From NCBI GenBank assembly GCA_020854815.1, contig JAHKLW010000025.1, positions 1-51,986 of the forward strand: a stretch of 51,986 nucleotides of DNA. Direction: 5' to 3'. Position numbers and translations under genes: made by a program. Position 1 is the stretch's first letter, and each line of letters starts with the position of its first letter. This DNA comes from Methanofastidiosum sp. Lineage in GTDB: Archaea; Methanobacteriota_B; Thermococci; Methanofastidiosales; Methanofastidiosaceae. Below the pieces are notes generated by a model. It had not been told where the DNA came from, searched no databases, and was given only the letters and a program-made list of their open reading frames with translations. Positions 25,262 to 34,504 of this stretch are shown here, piece after piece.

Positions 25262-27055
25262 CTAAGGGTTATCTGGCGTTCCTAAACTTGAGGAACAAGA
25301 TATATCTATTGTAGTTTCTGGGAAACTATCTGACTTGGATAATTTATCCATTTCCTGATTCTTTCTTTTTTCTAATTCTTCTTTCTCTAAGACCCCATAT
25401 GCAACTTTCCCGATTAATGTCAGCGGCAGTTCTTTTCTGAATTCAATTTCCTCAGGGCAACTCCATTTTATGAGATGCTCTTGGCAGTAATTCATTAGTT
25501 CTTTAGCCAGATCATTACTAGCTTGTGAAGGATCTTTTAAGGATACAAAAGCCTTGACACTTTTCATTTTATGCGAATGTGGAATTCCAATAGCACATGA
25601 TAAAGCAACTGCTGGGTGGCTATCTAGTACGTCTTCAATTTGCGAAGGATATACATTCATTCCAGAAGATATAATTATCCTTTTGAGCCTCTGTTTGAAA
25701 TAAAAGAATCCATCAGGATCCATATATCCAGCATCCCCTGTGTGTAACCACCTTCTTCCGTCAGGATGAATTTTAATAGTTTTTTCAGTTTCTTCTGGGT
25801 GGTCGAGGTATCCCATCATTACTGTGGGGCCACTGACACATATCTCTCCTTCAGTACCTGGCGGCGCTTCTTCAAATGTATCGTATTTAACTATTTTTAG
25901 AATCATGTCCGATAGAGGAATTCCGATACTGCCTTCTCTGTAAGTTTTTTTAGGCATTATAGTAACGCCTGTTACTGATTCAGTTAGCCCATAACCTTCT
26001 CTTAGAACTAGATTGACACCATTTACATTAACAGCATTCTCAAATTCCATCTTAATTTCATGAGGTAAATGATCTCCACCGCAAAAAGCACCCTTTATAC
26101 AGCCAAAATCAACTTTTGATATTTTTGGATTTCTTGCAAGGGCAGCGTAAAGCGTTGGAACTCCTGCGATGTACATAGGTTTCTTCCGTTTAATTAAATC
26201 CAATACTGCTTTGGGGCTGAATTTTGGAACAAGAATGCATTTCCCTGAACCTACCAGGAATGTATGGACGCATACACCTAGTCCAAATCCATGAAATATT
26301 GGTAGGATTGATAGTACAGAATCTTGGTCACTGATGGGGCCTTGTGCCAATGCCTGATATGCAAGAGAATTGAAGTTCATATTGGAAAGTTCTATTCCTT
26401 TAGGCATTCCTGTTGTGCCACCACTATATAATATTAGTGCAATTTCATCAGGATTATTTGATATCGTATCAATATTTGGGTAATCTTTTTCCATTGAATC
26501 ATTTAACCAAACAACTTTTGGATCAAAAGGAACTTTCTTTATTTGTCTGCCTGCTGTTAATTTAAATCCAATTTTTTTGGTTAAGGTAAGGTAATCACTT
26601 ATTTTTGACAGTATTATTTTTTCAACTGAAGTTGAATCAATTATATCGCTAAAGTTTTTATAAAACGCATCTAAAGTTATTGCATATTTGCTTTTACTAA
26701 GATTAAGGTAAAACTTAACTTCCTTCGGCGGGGAAAGAGGATGGATCATGCTCGAAACTGCTCCAATTTTATTAATTGCATAAAGGCAAATGAGTGCTTG
26801 AGGGCAGTTTGGCAAAGAAATTGTGACCCGGTCACTTTTTCTAAGTCCAAGTGAATACAAGGTATCTGCACATTTGTCTATATCTGATAAGAATTTAGAG
26901 TAAGTGGAAGTATTTTCTAAAAAATCATATGCAATTTTATAAGGATTTTTAATCGCTGCATCACGAATAGCCCCATATAAAGTGTTTCTTGGATAGTCAA
27001 TACTTTCTGGAACATAATCGTAATATCTTAGCCATGGTTTTTTTTCATACATCAT
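25262..27055 (-). CDS. AMP-dependent acyl-CoA synthetase/ligase
   Basis: 597 residues of the adenylate-forming superfamily. The P-loop LYSGGTTGMPKGIELS lies near residue 212, the adenine-binding REGYGLTESVTG near 353, the TGDAGYMDPDGFFYF hinge region near 440 and GKVAYGVLEK near 565 (catalytic Lys in GK). It activates a carboxylic acid, probably a fatty acid, to the CoA thioester through an acyl-AMP. Its first 4 bases overlap the end of the E2-like acyltransferase gene, so the two are translationally coupled and probably share a substrate. Confidence 0.87.
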   Translation of the reverse strand: MMYEKKPWLRYYDYVPESIDYPRNTLYGAIRDAAIKNPYKIAYDFLENTSTYSKFLSDIDKCADTLYSLGLRKSDRVTISLPNCPQALICLYAINKIGAVSSMIHPLSPPKEVKFYLNLSKSKYAITLDAFYKNFSDIIDSTSVEKIILSKISDYLTLTKKIGFKLTAGRQIKKVPFDPKVVWLNDSMEKDYPNIDTISNNPDEIALILYSGGTTGMPKGIELSNMNFNSLAYQALAQGPISDQDSVLSILPIFHGFGLGVCVHTFLVGSGKCILVPKFSPKAVLDLIKRKKPMYIAGVPTLYAALARNPKISKVDFGCIKGAFCGGDHLPHEIKMEFENAVNVNGVNLVLREGYGLTESVTGVTIMPKKTYREGSIGIPLSDMILKIVKYDTFEEAPPGTEGEICVSGPTVMMGYLDHPEETEKTIKIHPDGRRWLHTGDAGYMDPDGFFYFKQRLKRIIISSGMNVYPSQIEDVLDSHPAVALSCAIGIPHSHKMKSVKAFVSLKDPSQASNDLAKELMNYCQEHLIKWSCPEEIEFRKELPLTLIGKVAYGVLEKEELEKRKNQEMDKLSKSDSFPETTIDISCSSSLGTPDNP

Positions 27056-27936
27056 TTTCCCTCCGTCGCCTCTAAGTATTGCCTGATATCTTCTTCAGAA
27101 GGTGGGGTTTCGAGCATTTCAGGATCCTGCATAAATTTTTTAAAAAGCTCAATTGCTTTAACAAAATATATTCCCTCACTTATACGATCATCTAAAGTGT
27201 AGCCTATTCTAACCACATCCTTTACTTTTAATTCACCATTTTCATCAACTACAGGAGCTTTGTGAATCTTTCCAAGGGCCAAGAAGTTTGAAGCATTTCC
27301 GTATTCAAACAAGTGGTGGTAAACTGAGTTTAGCCCCAGACTACCAAGATTAGTTACATAAACACTTGTATACATAGGGTCATCTTTAACTATTGAAGCC
27401 GGCAAAATGCCGTAGTAATCAAGCCCCTTCCAGGCCCAAACTATAAATTTTAAAATAAAGTCTGGGAATTTAATAAGAATGTCTATTTCCTTTTCTTCAT
27501 GCTTTTTTTCGTCTCCCCTTCCATACTCTAAAGATTTGGCCATTTTTTGTATTACACCATCCAAAGTATCTCTAGGGTCAAAAGTAATTTTAATATTAGA
27601 ATAATCTGACTCTTCATCTAATTTTTTCTTTACAATCATAGTTATTTGGATATTATTCCTTTGAAAGATTCTTCGGCCCATAACAAATCTGTTCAATTGG
27701 GGCCTCATTGCCACAGTCCTGACTAATGAAGCAACGAATATGTGGAAAAACTTGACTTTTTTTTCACTTAGTCCTGAATTGACTTTTTCCATATAATCTA
27801 AAGTGTTTTCGACTTCAAGTTCAAAATCTGCATAAATTGCTGATTCTGTCCTCGTTTTCATTACAAATGGGTATATTTTTCTATAATTAGAGAGTGTTCT
27901 TATCTGCTTACCGTCGCATCTATCGCCGAAGGCCAT
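27052..27936 (-). CDS. E2-like (2-oxoacid dehydrogenase acyltransferase fold) protein lacking the catalytic His
   Basis: 294 residues resembling the catalytic domain of lipoate acyltransferases, without lipoyl or subunit-binding domains. Landmarks are MGRRIFQRNNIQITMIVKKK near residue 85, VYVTNLGSLGLNSVYHHLFE near 190 and IGYTLDDRISEGIYFVKA near 244. At the last, the E2 consensus D-H-R-x-x-D-G reads D-D-R-I-S-E-G, so the catalytic His is replaced. Similar standalone proteins occur beside acyl-CoA ligases in some anaerobes. An altered acyltransferase or a non-catalytic role is possible. It is the first gene of the pair with the ligase. Confidence 0.68.
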   Translation of the reverse strand: MAFGDRCDGKQIRTLSNYRKIYPFVMKTRTESAIYADFELEVENTLDYMEKVNSGLSEKKVKFFHIFVASLVRTVAMRPQLNRFVMGRRIFQRNNIQITMIVKKKLDEESDYSNIKITFDPRDTLDGVIQKMAKSLEYGRGDEKKHEEKEIDILIKFPDFILKFIVWAWKGLDYYGILPASIVKDDPMYTSVYVTNLGSLGLNSVYHHLFEYGNASNFLALGKIHKAPVVDENGELKVKDVVRIGYTLDDRISEGIYFVKAIELFKKFMQDPEMLETPPSEEDIRQYLEATEGK

Positions 27937-28085
27937 AAATTATCACCAAATGTTGATACAATATTAGACATCTGACGTTTTTTATTTATAATGTTTTCCG
28001 TTTTAAATTCCTGGGTAAAAAGAAGGCTTACTTATTATTCAAAAAAACAGGAACATATGGAAACATAGAATGCCCAAATTTTCTA

Positions 28086-30635
28086 TTAATTTGAATTTAA
28101 TTTTAATTTAATTAATTTTAGCATCTCAAACCACATTATGCTAATAATTCCCAAAACAAGACATATCAAAAGATCATTTATGTGGAGTACTGATAAAAGA
28201 AATAACTCTCTAAGAAATGGAATGTAGAGCACCATTCCTAAAAATAGTAATGCCCCAAAAGTAACATACCAAAGGGCGGAATTTGGAGATTTCAAAGTCT
28301 TTAACATAGTTCTTGTCCAAGATCTATTGGTGAAGATTAATGCTAAGTTCGCAACTATTAGGGTTGTAAATGTAAATGCTCGAGCTTCCATTTCACCTTG
28401 ACCTCTGCTCATTACTATAATATATGTAACTAACGCTATAATTAAAACGCTAAAACCCTGCAAGAAACTCAGCAAAGCTGTTGATTTGCTAAAAATATTC
28501 TCTTTTGTACTTCTTGGAGGTCTATTCATCACATTTGCCTCTTCAGGTTCAGCTTCAAAGACAACTGAGCAAGCAGGGTCTATTATTAATTCAAGGAATA
28601 CTATATGGACCGGCAATAGAACTAGCGGCATTTTAAGAAGAACTGGTATAAGTGACATTCCAGCTATAGGAACATGTATGGCCAAAATATATGCCATAGC
28701 TTTCTTTAAATTATCGAAAATTCTTCTACCCATTCTAACTGACTTAACTATTGAAGAGAAGTCATCATCGAGCAACACAAGATCTGCAGATTCTCTAGCA
28801 ACATCTGTTCCTCTTCCTCCCATTGCTATTCCAATATTTGAAGATTTAAGAGCAGGCGCATCGTTAACTCCATCTCCCGTCATGGCCACAACTTCGCCGT
28901 TAAATTTCAGTGCGTTGACTATCCTAAGTTTTTGTTCTGGAACTGCCCTAGCAAAAATAGTAACATCTTTAATTATTTTCTGTAACTCTTCATCAGTCAT
29001 TGTATCAAGTTCTTGTCCCGTGATAATCTTTTCAGGATTCTTTAGTCCAATCTGTTTTCCAATATTCTGGGCCGTACTGGGATAATCCCCAGTTATCATT
29101 ATGATCTTAATACCTGCATCATAACATTCTTTAACTGCATTGGGGACAGAAAGCCTTATGGGGTCCATTAGCCCTATTAGTCCTAAAAATTCAAATTTGA
29201 AATCATGCTGTTTAGTTGGTAAATCAATTTCTTTAAATGCTGATCTTGCAACTCCCAATACCCTTAGTCCATCTTTAGCAAGTTTATCTACATCTGCCAA
29301 AATATGTTTCTTTTTGGATTCTTCAAGATGGCACAAATCAATAATTGCTTCTGGAGCTCCTTTGGAGGATATTATGTAATCTTTTCCATCTGGAGATTTC
29401 CACACATGTGACATTGCCAACAAATTTTCGGATAATGGGTACTCCCGCATTAATTTCCAATCATTATGAATATGTTCAGTACCCAAAAGGTAGTGATTTC
29501 CTAACTCTTTGAACGCCTTCTCCATTGGGTCAAATGGCTCCTTTTGGCTAGCTAGAATGCTAAACTCGACTATTTCATGAAACTCTTCCGGTACAGATTT
29601 TTTTGATTCGTAATTTACCTCATATATATTTTCATCAACTAGTATTTTGTTGACAGTCATACGATTTTGAGTTAAAGTGCCTGTCTTGTCTACACACAGT
29701 ACTGTTGCAGAGCCAAGAGTTTCTACTGCGGGAACTCTTCTTGTGAGAACTCTATTTTGGGATATTCTCCATGCCCCAAGTGCTAGAAATACAGTCAATA
29801 CTACAGGAAACTCTTCAGGAAGTATGGCCATAGCAAGAGTAATGCCGGCTAGAAATCCTTCTAACCAGTTGCCACGCGATAAACCGTAGAAAACAATAAT
29901 TATCAAACAAAGTAAAAATCCGGCGGTAGAAAAATATTTTATAATATTTTTTGTTTCTTTTTGTAAACGGGTTCCTTCTTGATCTAACGATTGTAATGCT
30001 TTGCCTATCTTTCCCATTTCAGTTTTAATTCCTGTGGACTGTACCTGTGCCACGCCCTGCCCTTTGACAACTAGTGTACCCGAATAAATGAAAGGTAATC
30101 CTTCTCCACCCGGAGATATCATTTGAGATATCTCTTTACATTTTGATTTTCTAACCGGTACTGATTCACCAGTTAATAAAGATTCATCAGTAAAGAAATT
30201 ACTACAATCTAGAAGTATTGCATCTGCAGGAACACGATCCCCTTCAGAAAGGATTAATATATCTTCCCTTACTACCTCTCTACCTGCAATACGTTTTTGT
30301 TCCCCACCCCGTATTACTGATGCACGAGGGCTTGACAAGTCTCTCAAAGCTTCTAAAGCTCTTTCAGTCTTTCTTTCCTGATAAAAAGTAATTCCAATTA
30401 TAACAAAAACAAAGAAAAGAAGCATGATGCCTTCTTGGATATCTCCAAGAATAAAATATATCGTACCACATGCTACAAGAAGTAAAAACATTGGCTCGCG
30501 TATTACTTCAAAAGCTATATGCAAACCAGTCTTTTTCTTTTTTGAAGGAAGCTCATTATAACCTTCTTCTTGTATTCTTTTATTTGCTTCCTTTTCTGAC
30601 AATCCCTTTAATTTTGTAACGTCGAAATCATCCAT
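28086..30635 (-). CDS. P2-type cation-transporting ATPase
   Basis: 849 residues with the full P-type layout: an N-terminal cation-ATPase segment; TDESLLTGES in the actuator domain near residue 170; ILPEEFPVVLT in TM4 near 275; DKTGTLTQNRMTV with the phosphorylated Asp near 316; MITGDYPSTA near 515; TGDGVNDAPAL near 595; and about ten helices. The TM4 PEEFP in place of PEGLP is shared with a bacterial and archaeal group annotated as calcium or general cation pumps. TM6 carries LELIIDPACS. Calcium export is the best guess, with Na+ or Mn2+ as alternatives. It is a single gene with its own promoter. Confidence 0.87.
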   Translation of the reverse strand: MDDFDVTKLKGLSEKEANKRIQEEGYNELPSKKKKTGLHIAFEVIREPMFLLLVACGTIYFILGDIQEGIMLLFFVFVIIGITFYQERKTERALEALRDLSSPRASVIRGGEQKRIAGREVVREDILILSEGDRVPADAILLDCSNFFTDESLLTGESVPVRKSKCKEISQMISPGGEGLPFIYSGTLVVKGQGVAQVQSTGIKTEMGKIGKALQSLDQEGTRLQKETKNIIKYFSTAGFLLCLIIIVFYGLSRGNWLEGFLAGITLAMAILPEEFPVVLTVFLALGAWRISQNRVLTRRVPAVETLGSATVLCVDKTGTLTQNRMTVNKILVDENIYEVNYESKKSVPEEFHEIVEFSILASQKEPFDPMEKAFKELGNHYLLGTEHIHNDWKLMREYPLSENLLAMSHVWKSPDGKDYIISSKGAPEAIIDLCHLEESKKKHILADVDKLAKDGLRVLGVARSAFKEIDLPTKQHDFKFEFLGLIGLMDPIRLSVPNAVKECYDAGIKIIMITGDYPSTAQNIGKQIGLKNPEKIITGQELDTMTDEELQKIIKDVTIFARAVPEQKLRIVNALKFNGEVVAMTGDGVNDAPALKSSNIGIAMGGRGTDVARESADLVLLDDDFSSIVKSVRMGRRIFDNLKKAMAYILAIHVPIAGMSLIPVLLKMPLVLLPVHIVFLELIIDPACSVVFEAEPEEANVMNRPPRSTKENIFSKSTALLSFLQGFSVLIIALVTYIIVMSRGQGEMEARAFTFTTLIVANLALIFTNRSWTRTMLKTLKSPNSALWYVTFGALLFLGMVLYIPFLRELFLLSVLHINDLLICLVLGIISIMWFEMLKLIKLKLNSN

Positions 30636-30718
30636 CTATTATTGATTAGAGTATTCTCTTATAAACTTTACATTAAAATCATTAAACATAATAATTTCAA
30701 AAATTAAATTAAATTTGG

Positions 30719-31069
30719 ATGAAAAATAAAGATATGGGCGTCTTAAGAAAATCGATGCTTACTAAAATCAGCGGCGTGTTCTTAATATTTTTAATATTGG
30801 CTTTTTTTGATTTCATATCCGTCTTAGTTTCTTATTTAATATTTCACAAACTTATAGGATTTTTAAACAATAATTTTATCGTTCTTACATTTCTTCTTGT
30901 AACAATATTAGTTGGGTCGATAATGAAAGACATTAGCCCACGACTAAAATATCTATCCCCATTATTTTATACTTTAGGCGGCTTAACGATATTAATAATT
31001 GCAATAAATACTATAGTTGATTTAGAGATTTTATCCATTTATATCGTTAATGTTGAAATTAAGACCTAA
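30719..31069 (+). CDS. Hypothetical membrane protein, about three helices
   Basis: 116 residues starting at ATG 30719, close behind an AT-rich stretch and without a ribosome site. A short basic N-terminus is followed by three hydrophobic segments (about 17-45, 52-67 and 78-100). The loop between helices two and three reads MKDISPRLKY. I recognise no family. It is divergent from the P-type ATPase (83-nt spacer) and might share regulation with it. Confidence 0.55.
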   Translation: MKNKDMGVLRKSMLTKISGVFLIFLILAFFDFISVLVSYLIFHKLIGFLNNNFIVLTFLLVTILVGSIMKDISPRLKYLSPLFYTLGGLTILIIAINTIVDLEILSIYIVNVEIKT

Positions 31070-31203
31070 TATATATTTTTAAGTTAATCAAGACCATATT
31101 AGCCCTTTATATATTAAAATAAAGATTCTACTAGAGATTATATATCTATAAATAGCATTTCTGCACAGTCTAGATTTATATTTTGTTTAAAAAAATTTCT
31201 GCC

Positions 31204-31464
31204 ATGGCTAATGAATTTGACCAAGCGTATGGATTTATTATTAAGAATTGTAACTATCTAGGTAGTATGAGATCAGTCCAAGGAGAAGTTGAAGTATGGG
31301 AAAGAAAGGAAAAAGATAGAATCTTTCTTATAGATAAAAAATCTGAAAGATTTTTATTAAGACGAAAACAAGATGATCCGGAGTGGTACAAAAATTCAAG
31401 GGATATGCTCTCTTCCCTTATAGAAAATAATTGCGATCTGCCACCACTTTTATGTTTATGTTAA
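31204..31464 (+). CDS. Small hypothetical soluble protein
   Basis: 86 residues from ATG 31204; a TTG at 31183 would add seven. A TTTATATT box at about 31175-31182 is ~25 nt before the ATG, fitting a leaderless transcript. The sequence is charged, with WERKEKDRIFLIDKKSERFL in the middle and a PPLLCLC end. No known domain is apparent and no membrane helix is present. It is followed at 44 nt by the UbiA-like gene. Confidence 0.45.
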   Translation: MANEFDQAYGFIIKNCNYLGSMRSVQGEVEVWERKEKDRIFLIDKKSERFLLRRKQDDPEWYKNSRDMLSSLIENNCDLPPLLCLC

Positions 31465-31508
31465 ATCGTATATATATGTTATTGGGAATATTTATAAACA
31501 AATTTAAG

Positions 31509-32423
31509 ATGAGTAATACTATGAAATTACGGGCAATTGTTTATAATTCCGCCACTCTTAATGCCCCAAAAAATATCCTTCAGTTACTATTTGGCGTAGT
31601 TATATTTGCGAGTATAACGGGTGAATATGACTTACTAAAGATAGTATTTGCAGCTTCAGGCCTTTCTTTAGGGCTGGGCGCAGTATATTTATTTAATGAT
31701 ATTACTGATTACGAAGAAGATAAAAAGAATCAGATGAAAATATCTTGGAAGGTTATAGCTAACGGGAGTATTTCAATCCCCACGACAAAAAACCTTGTTC
31801 TAATTTTATCTATTTTAGGAACAACATTTTCTTTTTTGGCAGGGATGAACTTTTTTATCATATTTTCACTAATAATAGGATTAAATCTATTATACTCCTA
31901 TCCATCTATACGGCTCAAAAGCCACAAGAATTCTTCTTTAATAGTCATAACAATTATACAGATATTAAAATTCTCAAGTGGCTGGTTTCTTCTTACAAAT
32001 AGTTTCAAAGGCTTTCCTTTCCCTTTTATTATGGCCTTGTCAGTAGGATACACACTTATGTTCATATACTATAAGAACAATACCACAAGCGCTAAAAAAA
32101 TAATTAAAGAGAATAGGAGAAGGGTTTATCCACTTTCATTATTGTTAATTGGATTCTTATTAATTTCTTTCTTTATGTATGCGTACCCTATTGTGTTTGT
32201 ATTAATACTCGCAATGGCTGTTCCCACAATCTTATTTTATTCATTATCTAAAGAATACATAGGGACTAAAGTAAACTTTGCTTTCATGTATGCTGGGCTT
32301 ATTATTATATTATTAGCATTTGTTTTACTTTCAGTGCCAACTGTTACAGCATCAAACGATACTCTTCTGGGATACTCAAACCATCTAAAAGAGATACTTA
32401 AGGATGCTTATTTAAATAAGTGA
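31509..32423 (+). CDS. UbiA-family prenyltransferase-like membrane protein
   Basis: 304 residues from ATG 31509. A longer frame from 31431 overlaps the upstream gene and adds an unlikely N-terminus; ATG 31521 is another option. About eight hydrophobic helices are present. The first Asp-rich motif is clear: LFNDITDYEEDKKN (NDxxDxxxD) near residue 58, with YSYPSIRLKS near 125 as in UbiA proteins. In the place of the second Asp-rich motif I see NNTTSAKKIIKENRRR without acidic pairs, so normal prenyl transfer is doubtful. The last 16 bases overlap the convergent PHP gene. Confidence 0.6.
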   Translation: MSNTMKLRAIVYNSATLNAPKNILQLLFGVVIFASITGEYDLLKIVFAASGLSLGLGAVYLFNDITDYEEDKKNQMKISWKVIANGSISIPTTKNLVLILSILGTTFSFLAGMNFFIIFSLIIGLNLLYSYPSIRLKSHKNSSLIVITIIQILKFSSGWFLLTNSFKGFPFPFIMALSVGYTLMFIYYKNNTTSAKKIIKENRRRVYPLSLLLIGFLLISFFMYAYPIVFVLILAMAVPTILFYSLSKEYIGTKVNFAFMYAGLIIILLAFVLLSVPTVTASNDTLLGYSNHLKEILKDAYLNK

Positions 32424-33061
32424 ATCATGCTTGTTTTCAAATGGGGTTTTATACCAGTCTCCCTACCATAAATAGATATTTTTCCTTCTTTTATAGTTTT
32501 GAATATAGCGTTTGTTGTTTTTTTTGATTCTATCACAAAGTAAGACGATCCCAGTTCCTCAGAAAAGTGAGAATCAGAGCCAGCTACCCCAGGGATGCCA
32601 TTAATTTTTGCATATGTTTCGGCCAGTTTATTGTGGCTAGATAGAAGAGTTCTGCTATTAAAAATCTCAATTGCATGAATCTTGTCTTTGACACTGTCTA
32701 TGTCATCGCCAATACCTTTTCGGAATTTATCAAAGGGATGAGGGGCAATAATAAATCCTTTTTCTGCATAAGAGACTGTGTCTTCTAAAGTCATATCACT
32801 CGGGATTTCCTCTTCAAGATTTAGTACAATAATTTCTCCTGAAACAGTTTTTACTTCTTGACCTACTAATACTTTTATTGGCAAGTCCTTTTTTTCTGCA
32901 AGATCCCTTGTTTCAATACCCCCTCTTATAGAGTTGTGGTCTGTAACTGAAATGACATCAATATCTTTAGCCACGGCCATTTCTAAAATTGTAAGAGAAT
33001 TCATATTGCCGTCTGGCGAATAATAAGAATGTATATGAAAATCAAGTTTTAGTCTCCCCAT
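32408..33061 (-). CDS. PHP-domain metal-dependent phosphoesterase
   Basis: 217 residues. The PHP metal motifs are all visible: DFHIHSYYSPDG at residue 6, TDHNSIRGG near 40, GQEV near 66, APHPFDK near 105 and GSDSHFSEELG near 157. Small standalone PHP proteins hydrolyse phosphoesters such as histidinol phosphate or nucleotides; the substrate here is not known. It overlaps the convergent UbiA-like gene by 16 bases and is divergent from the response regulator. Confidence 0.85.
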   Translation of the reverse strand: MGRLKLDFHIHSYYSPDGNMNSLTILEMAVAKDIDVISVTDHNSIRGGIETRDLAEKKDLPIKVLVGQEVKTVSGEIIVLNLEEEIPSDMTLEDTVSYAEKGFIIAPHPFDKFRKGIGDDIDSVKDKIHAIEIFNSRTLLSSHNKLAETYAKINGIPGVAGSDSHFSEELGSSYFVIESKKTTNAIFKTIKEGKISIYGRETGIKPHLKTSMIHLFK

Positions 33062-33157
33062 AACATAGCCTATTTAATCATATTTAAAAAATTAACTTAG
33101 ATTTTAGATATTCTTATTAGAAAGAGTTTTAAATAAATAAATTAACTATGTTTTGAT

Positions 33158-33532
33158 ATGTTAAAAGTACTTGTTGTTGAAGACGAAGTCGAACTTCTAG
33201 AACTATATGATTTGATCTTAAGTAAGGACTATATAGTTTTTACCACAGAGAGTGGTAGAGAAGCTATTAATATTTTTGATAGGGAGAATCCTGAAGTAAT
33301 AATTGTTGACATAAGACTACCCGATGTATCTGGGGTTGAAGTAACTAGACATGCCAAATCAAAAAATCCTGATGTGGCAGTAATTGGAGTATCGGCATAT
33401 AGAGAAAGATTTAAAGAAGTTCTTGATGCAGGCGCAGCAACTGTAATCCAAAAACCTTTTCTTGTTAAACAGATCCATAAAGTCATAGAAGATGTTCTTC
33501 AAGATATAAAAGATGGAAAAAAATCTGAATAA
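33158..33532 (+). CDS. Stand-alone response regulator receiver domain
   Basis: 124 residues forming a single REC domain. The acidic pair is in VVEDEVEL at residue 5, the phospho-acceptor Asp is in VIIVDIRLPDVSG near 50, the switch residue lies in VIGVSAYRE near 80 and the Lys in VIQKPF near 104. There is no output domain, so it signals by protein contact, as in CheY or Spo0F. No histidine kinase lies in the window, making it an orphan here. A GTTTTAAATAAATA box ~30 nt upstream with no ribosome site suggests a leaderless transcript. Confidence 0.88.
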   Translation: MLKVLVVEDEVELLELYDLILSKDYIVFTTESGREAINIFDRENPEVIIVDIRLPDVSGVEVTRHAKSKNPDVAVIGVSAYRERFKEVLDAGAATVIQKPFLVKQIHKVIEDVLQDIKDGKKSE

Positions 33533-33569
33533 ACAGATACTTTTTTATATCCTATTTTTTTTGTAAAAA

Positions 33570-34136
33570 ATGGTTATTATGGTAGATAAAATAGCGAATC
33601 CAGGCCCACTAGGGCTTGCTGCATTTGGATTAACTACTCTTATCTTGAATTTTGTCAATGCAGAGATTATTCCTGCGGAAAGTTTAGGAATGGTTTTACC
33701 GATGGGCATATTCTATGGTGGTGCATGTCAAGTGTGCGCTGGCATGTGGGAAATGAAAAAAGGCAACACATTTGGTGCTACGGCATTCACATCATACGGA
33801 GCATTCTGGCTTGGTCTGGCATTTATGTTTTTGCTTCAATTTGCAGAAATAATAACGCCAGTTCCAAAAGCGGGGCTTGCAGTATTTCTCGGAGCATGGG
33901 GTCTTTTCACAGCATATATGACCATCGCGACCCTGAAAAAACCAAAAGCATTGCAAGTAGTATTTATATCCTTGACAATTCTGTTCTTCCTTTTAGCGAT
34001 TGGTCAGTTTAATCACACTGTCCATATTTTAGCAGGATATGAAGGTATATTTACAGCATTGGCAGCATTATATCTATCTGCAGCAGAAGTAATAAACGAA
34101 ACGTATGGTAGAGAAATTCTCCCAATAGGTCAATAA
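33570..34136 (+). CDS. GPR1/FUN34/YaaH-family acetate transporter
   Basis: 188 residues with six hydrophobic helices. The family signature NPGPLGLAAFGLTTLILN lies at residue 9 (NPAPLGL in SatP/YaaH), followed by GGACQVCAGMWEMKKGNTFG, the conserved second loop. Members move acetate or succinate with protons across the cell membrane. A TTTTTTATATCC box ~25 nt before ATG 33570 fits a leaderless mRNA; ATG 33579 is an alternative. In an anaerobic archaeon it could import acetate for biosynthesis or methanogenesis. Confidence 0.88.
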   Translation: MVIMVDKIANPGPLGLAAFGLTTLILNFVNAEIIPAESLGMVLPMGIFYGGACQVCAGMWEMKKGNTFGATAFTSYGAFWLGLAFMFLLQFAEIITPVPKAGLAVFLGAWGLFTAYMTIATLKKPKALQVVFISLTILFFLLAIGQFNHTVHILAGYEGIFTALAALYLSAAEVINETYGREILPIGQ

Positions 34137-34177
34137 ATTTATATATTATTTTTTCTATTTTTTTTATAGTGATTCAC

Positions 34178-34420
34178 ATGGGATGTAATGATGAACTTAA
34201 ATCTAAAATGCTTACTTTAATCTACCAAAGAGGTGAGATATCTCCTGAAAAGATAGCAGATTTGACTAACTCTCCTATTGAAAAAGTTAGAACATGTGGG
34301 GGTGAACTGAAATCAGATAAATTAATTGAAGAATGTTGTGGTAAGTATTCCGTCCCTTCTATAGTTGACGCAAAGTCAGAATATAACTCAGGAGATGATG
34401 GATGTTCAGGAGCAGGTTGA
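34178..34420 (+). CDS. Small winged-helix protein with C-terminal Cys/Gly tail
   Basis: 80 residues from ATG 34178; a GTG at 34169 would add three. The core SKMLTLIYQRGEISPEKIAD is a winged helix-turn-helix opening, with LTNSPIEKVRTCGGELKSDK as the recognition part. The tail KSEYNSGDDGCSGAG is polar and holds one of five cysteines (MGC, RTC, EECC, GCSG), which could bind a metal. It probably controls transcription, but no target is evident. It follows the acetate transporter by ~40 nt, so co-regulation is possible. Confidence 0.6.
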   Translation: MGCNDELKSKMLTLIYQRGEISPEKIADLTNSPIEKVRTCGGELKSDKLIEECCGKYSVPSIVDAKSEYNSGDDGCSGAG

Positions 34421-34504
34421 TTTACAAAAAGAAGATCTTTTTTAAAATTTTTGGGCACATTCAAATATAAAAAAGAGACATTAATCCAAAAAACATTTAA
34501 GAAA

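Noticed and set aside
28486-29085. 199-codon plus-strand open frame inside the P-type ATPase gene
   Set aside because: Antisense to the conserved ATP-binding region; Ser/Ile/Leu-rich translation with no domain. The coding signal is fully explained by the ATPase.
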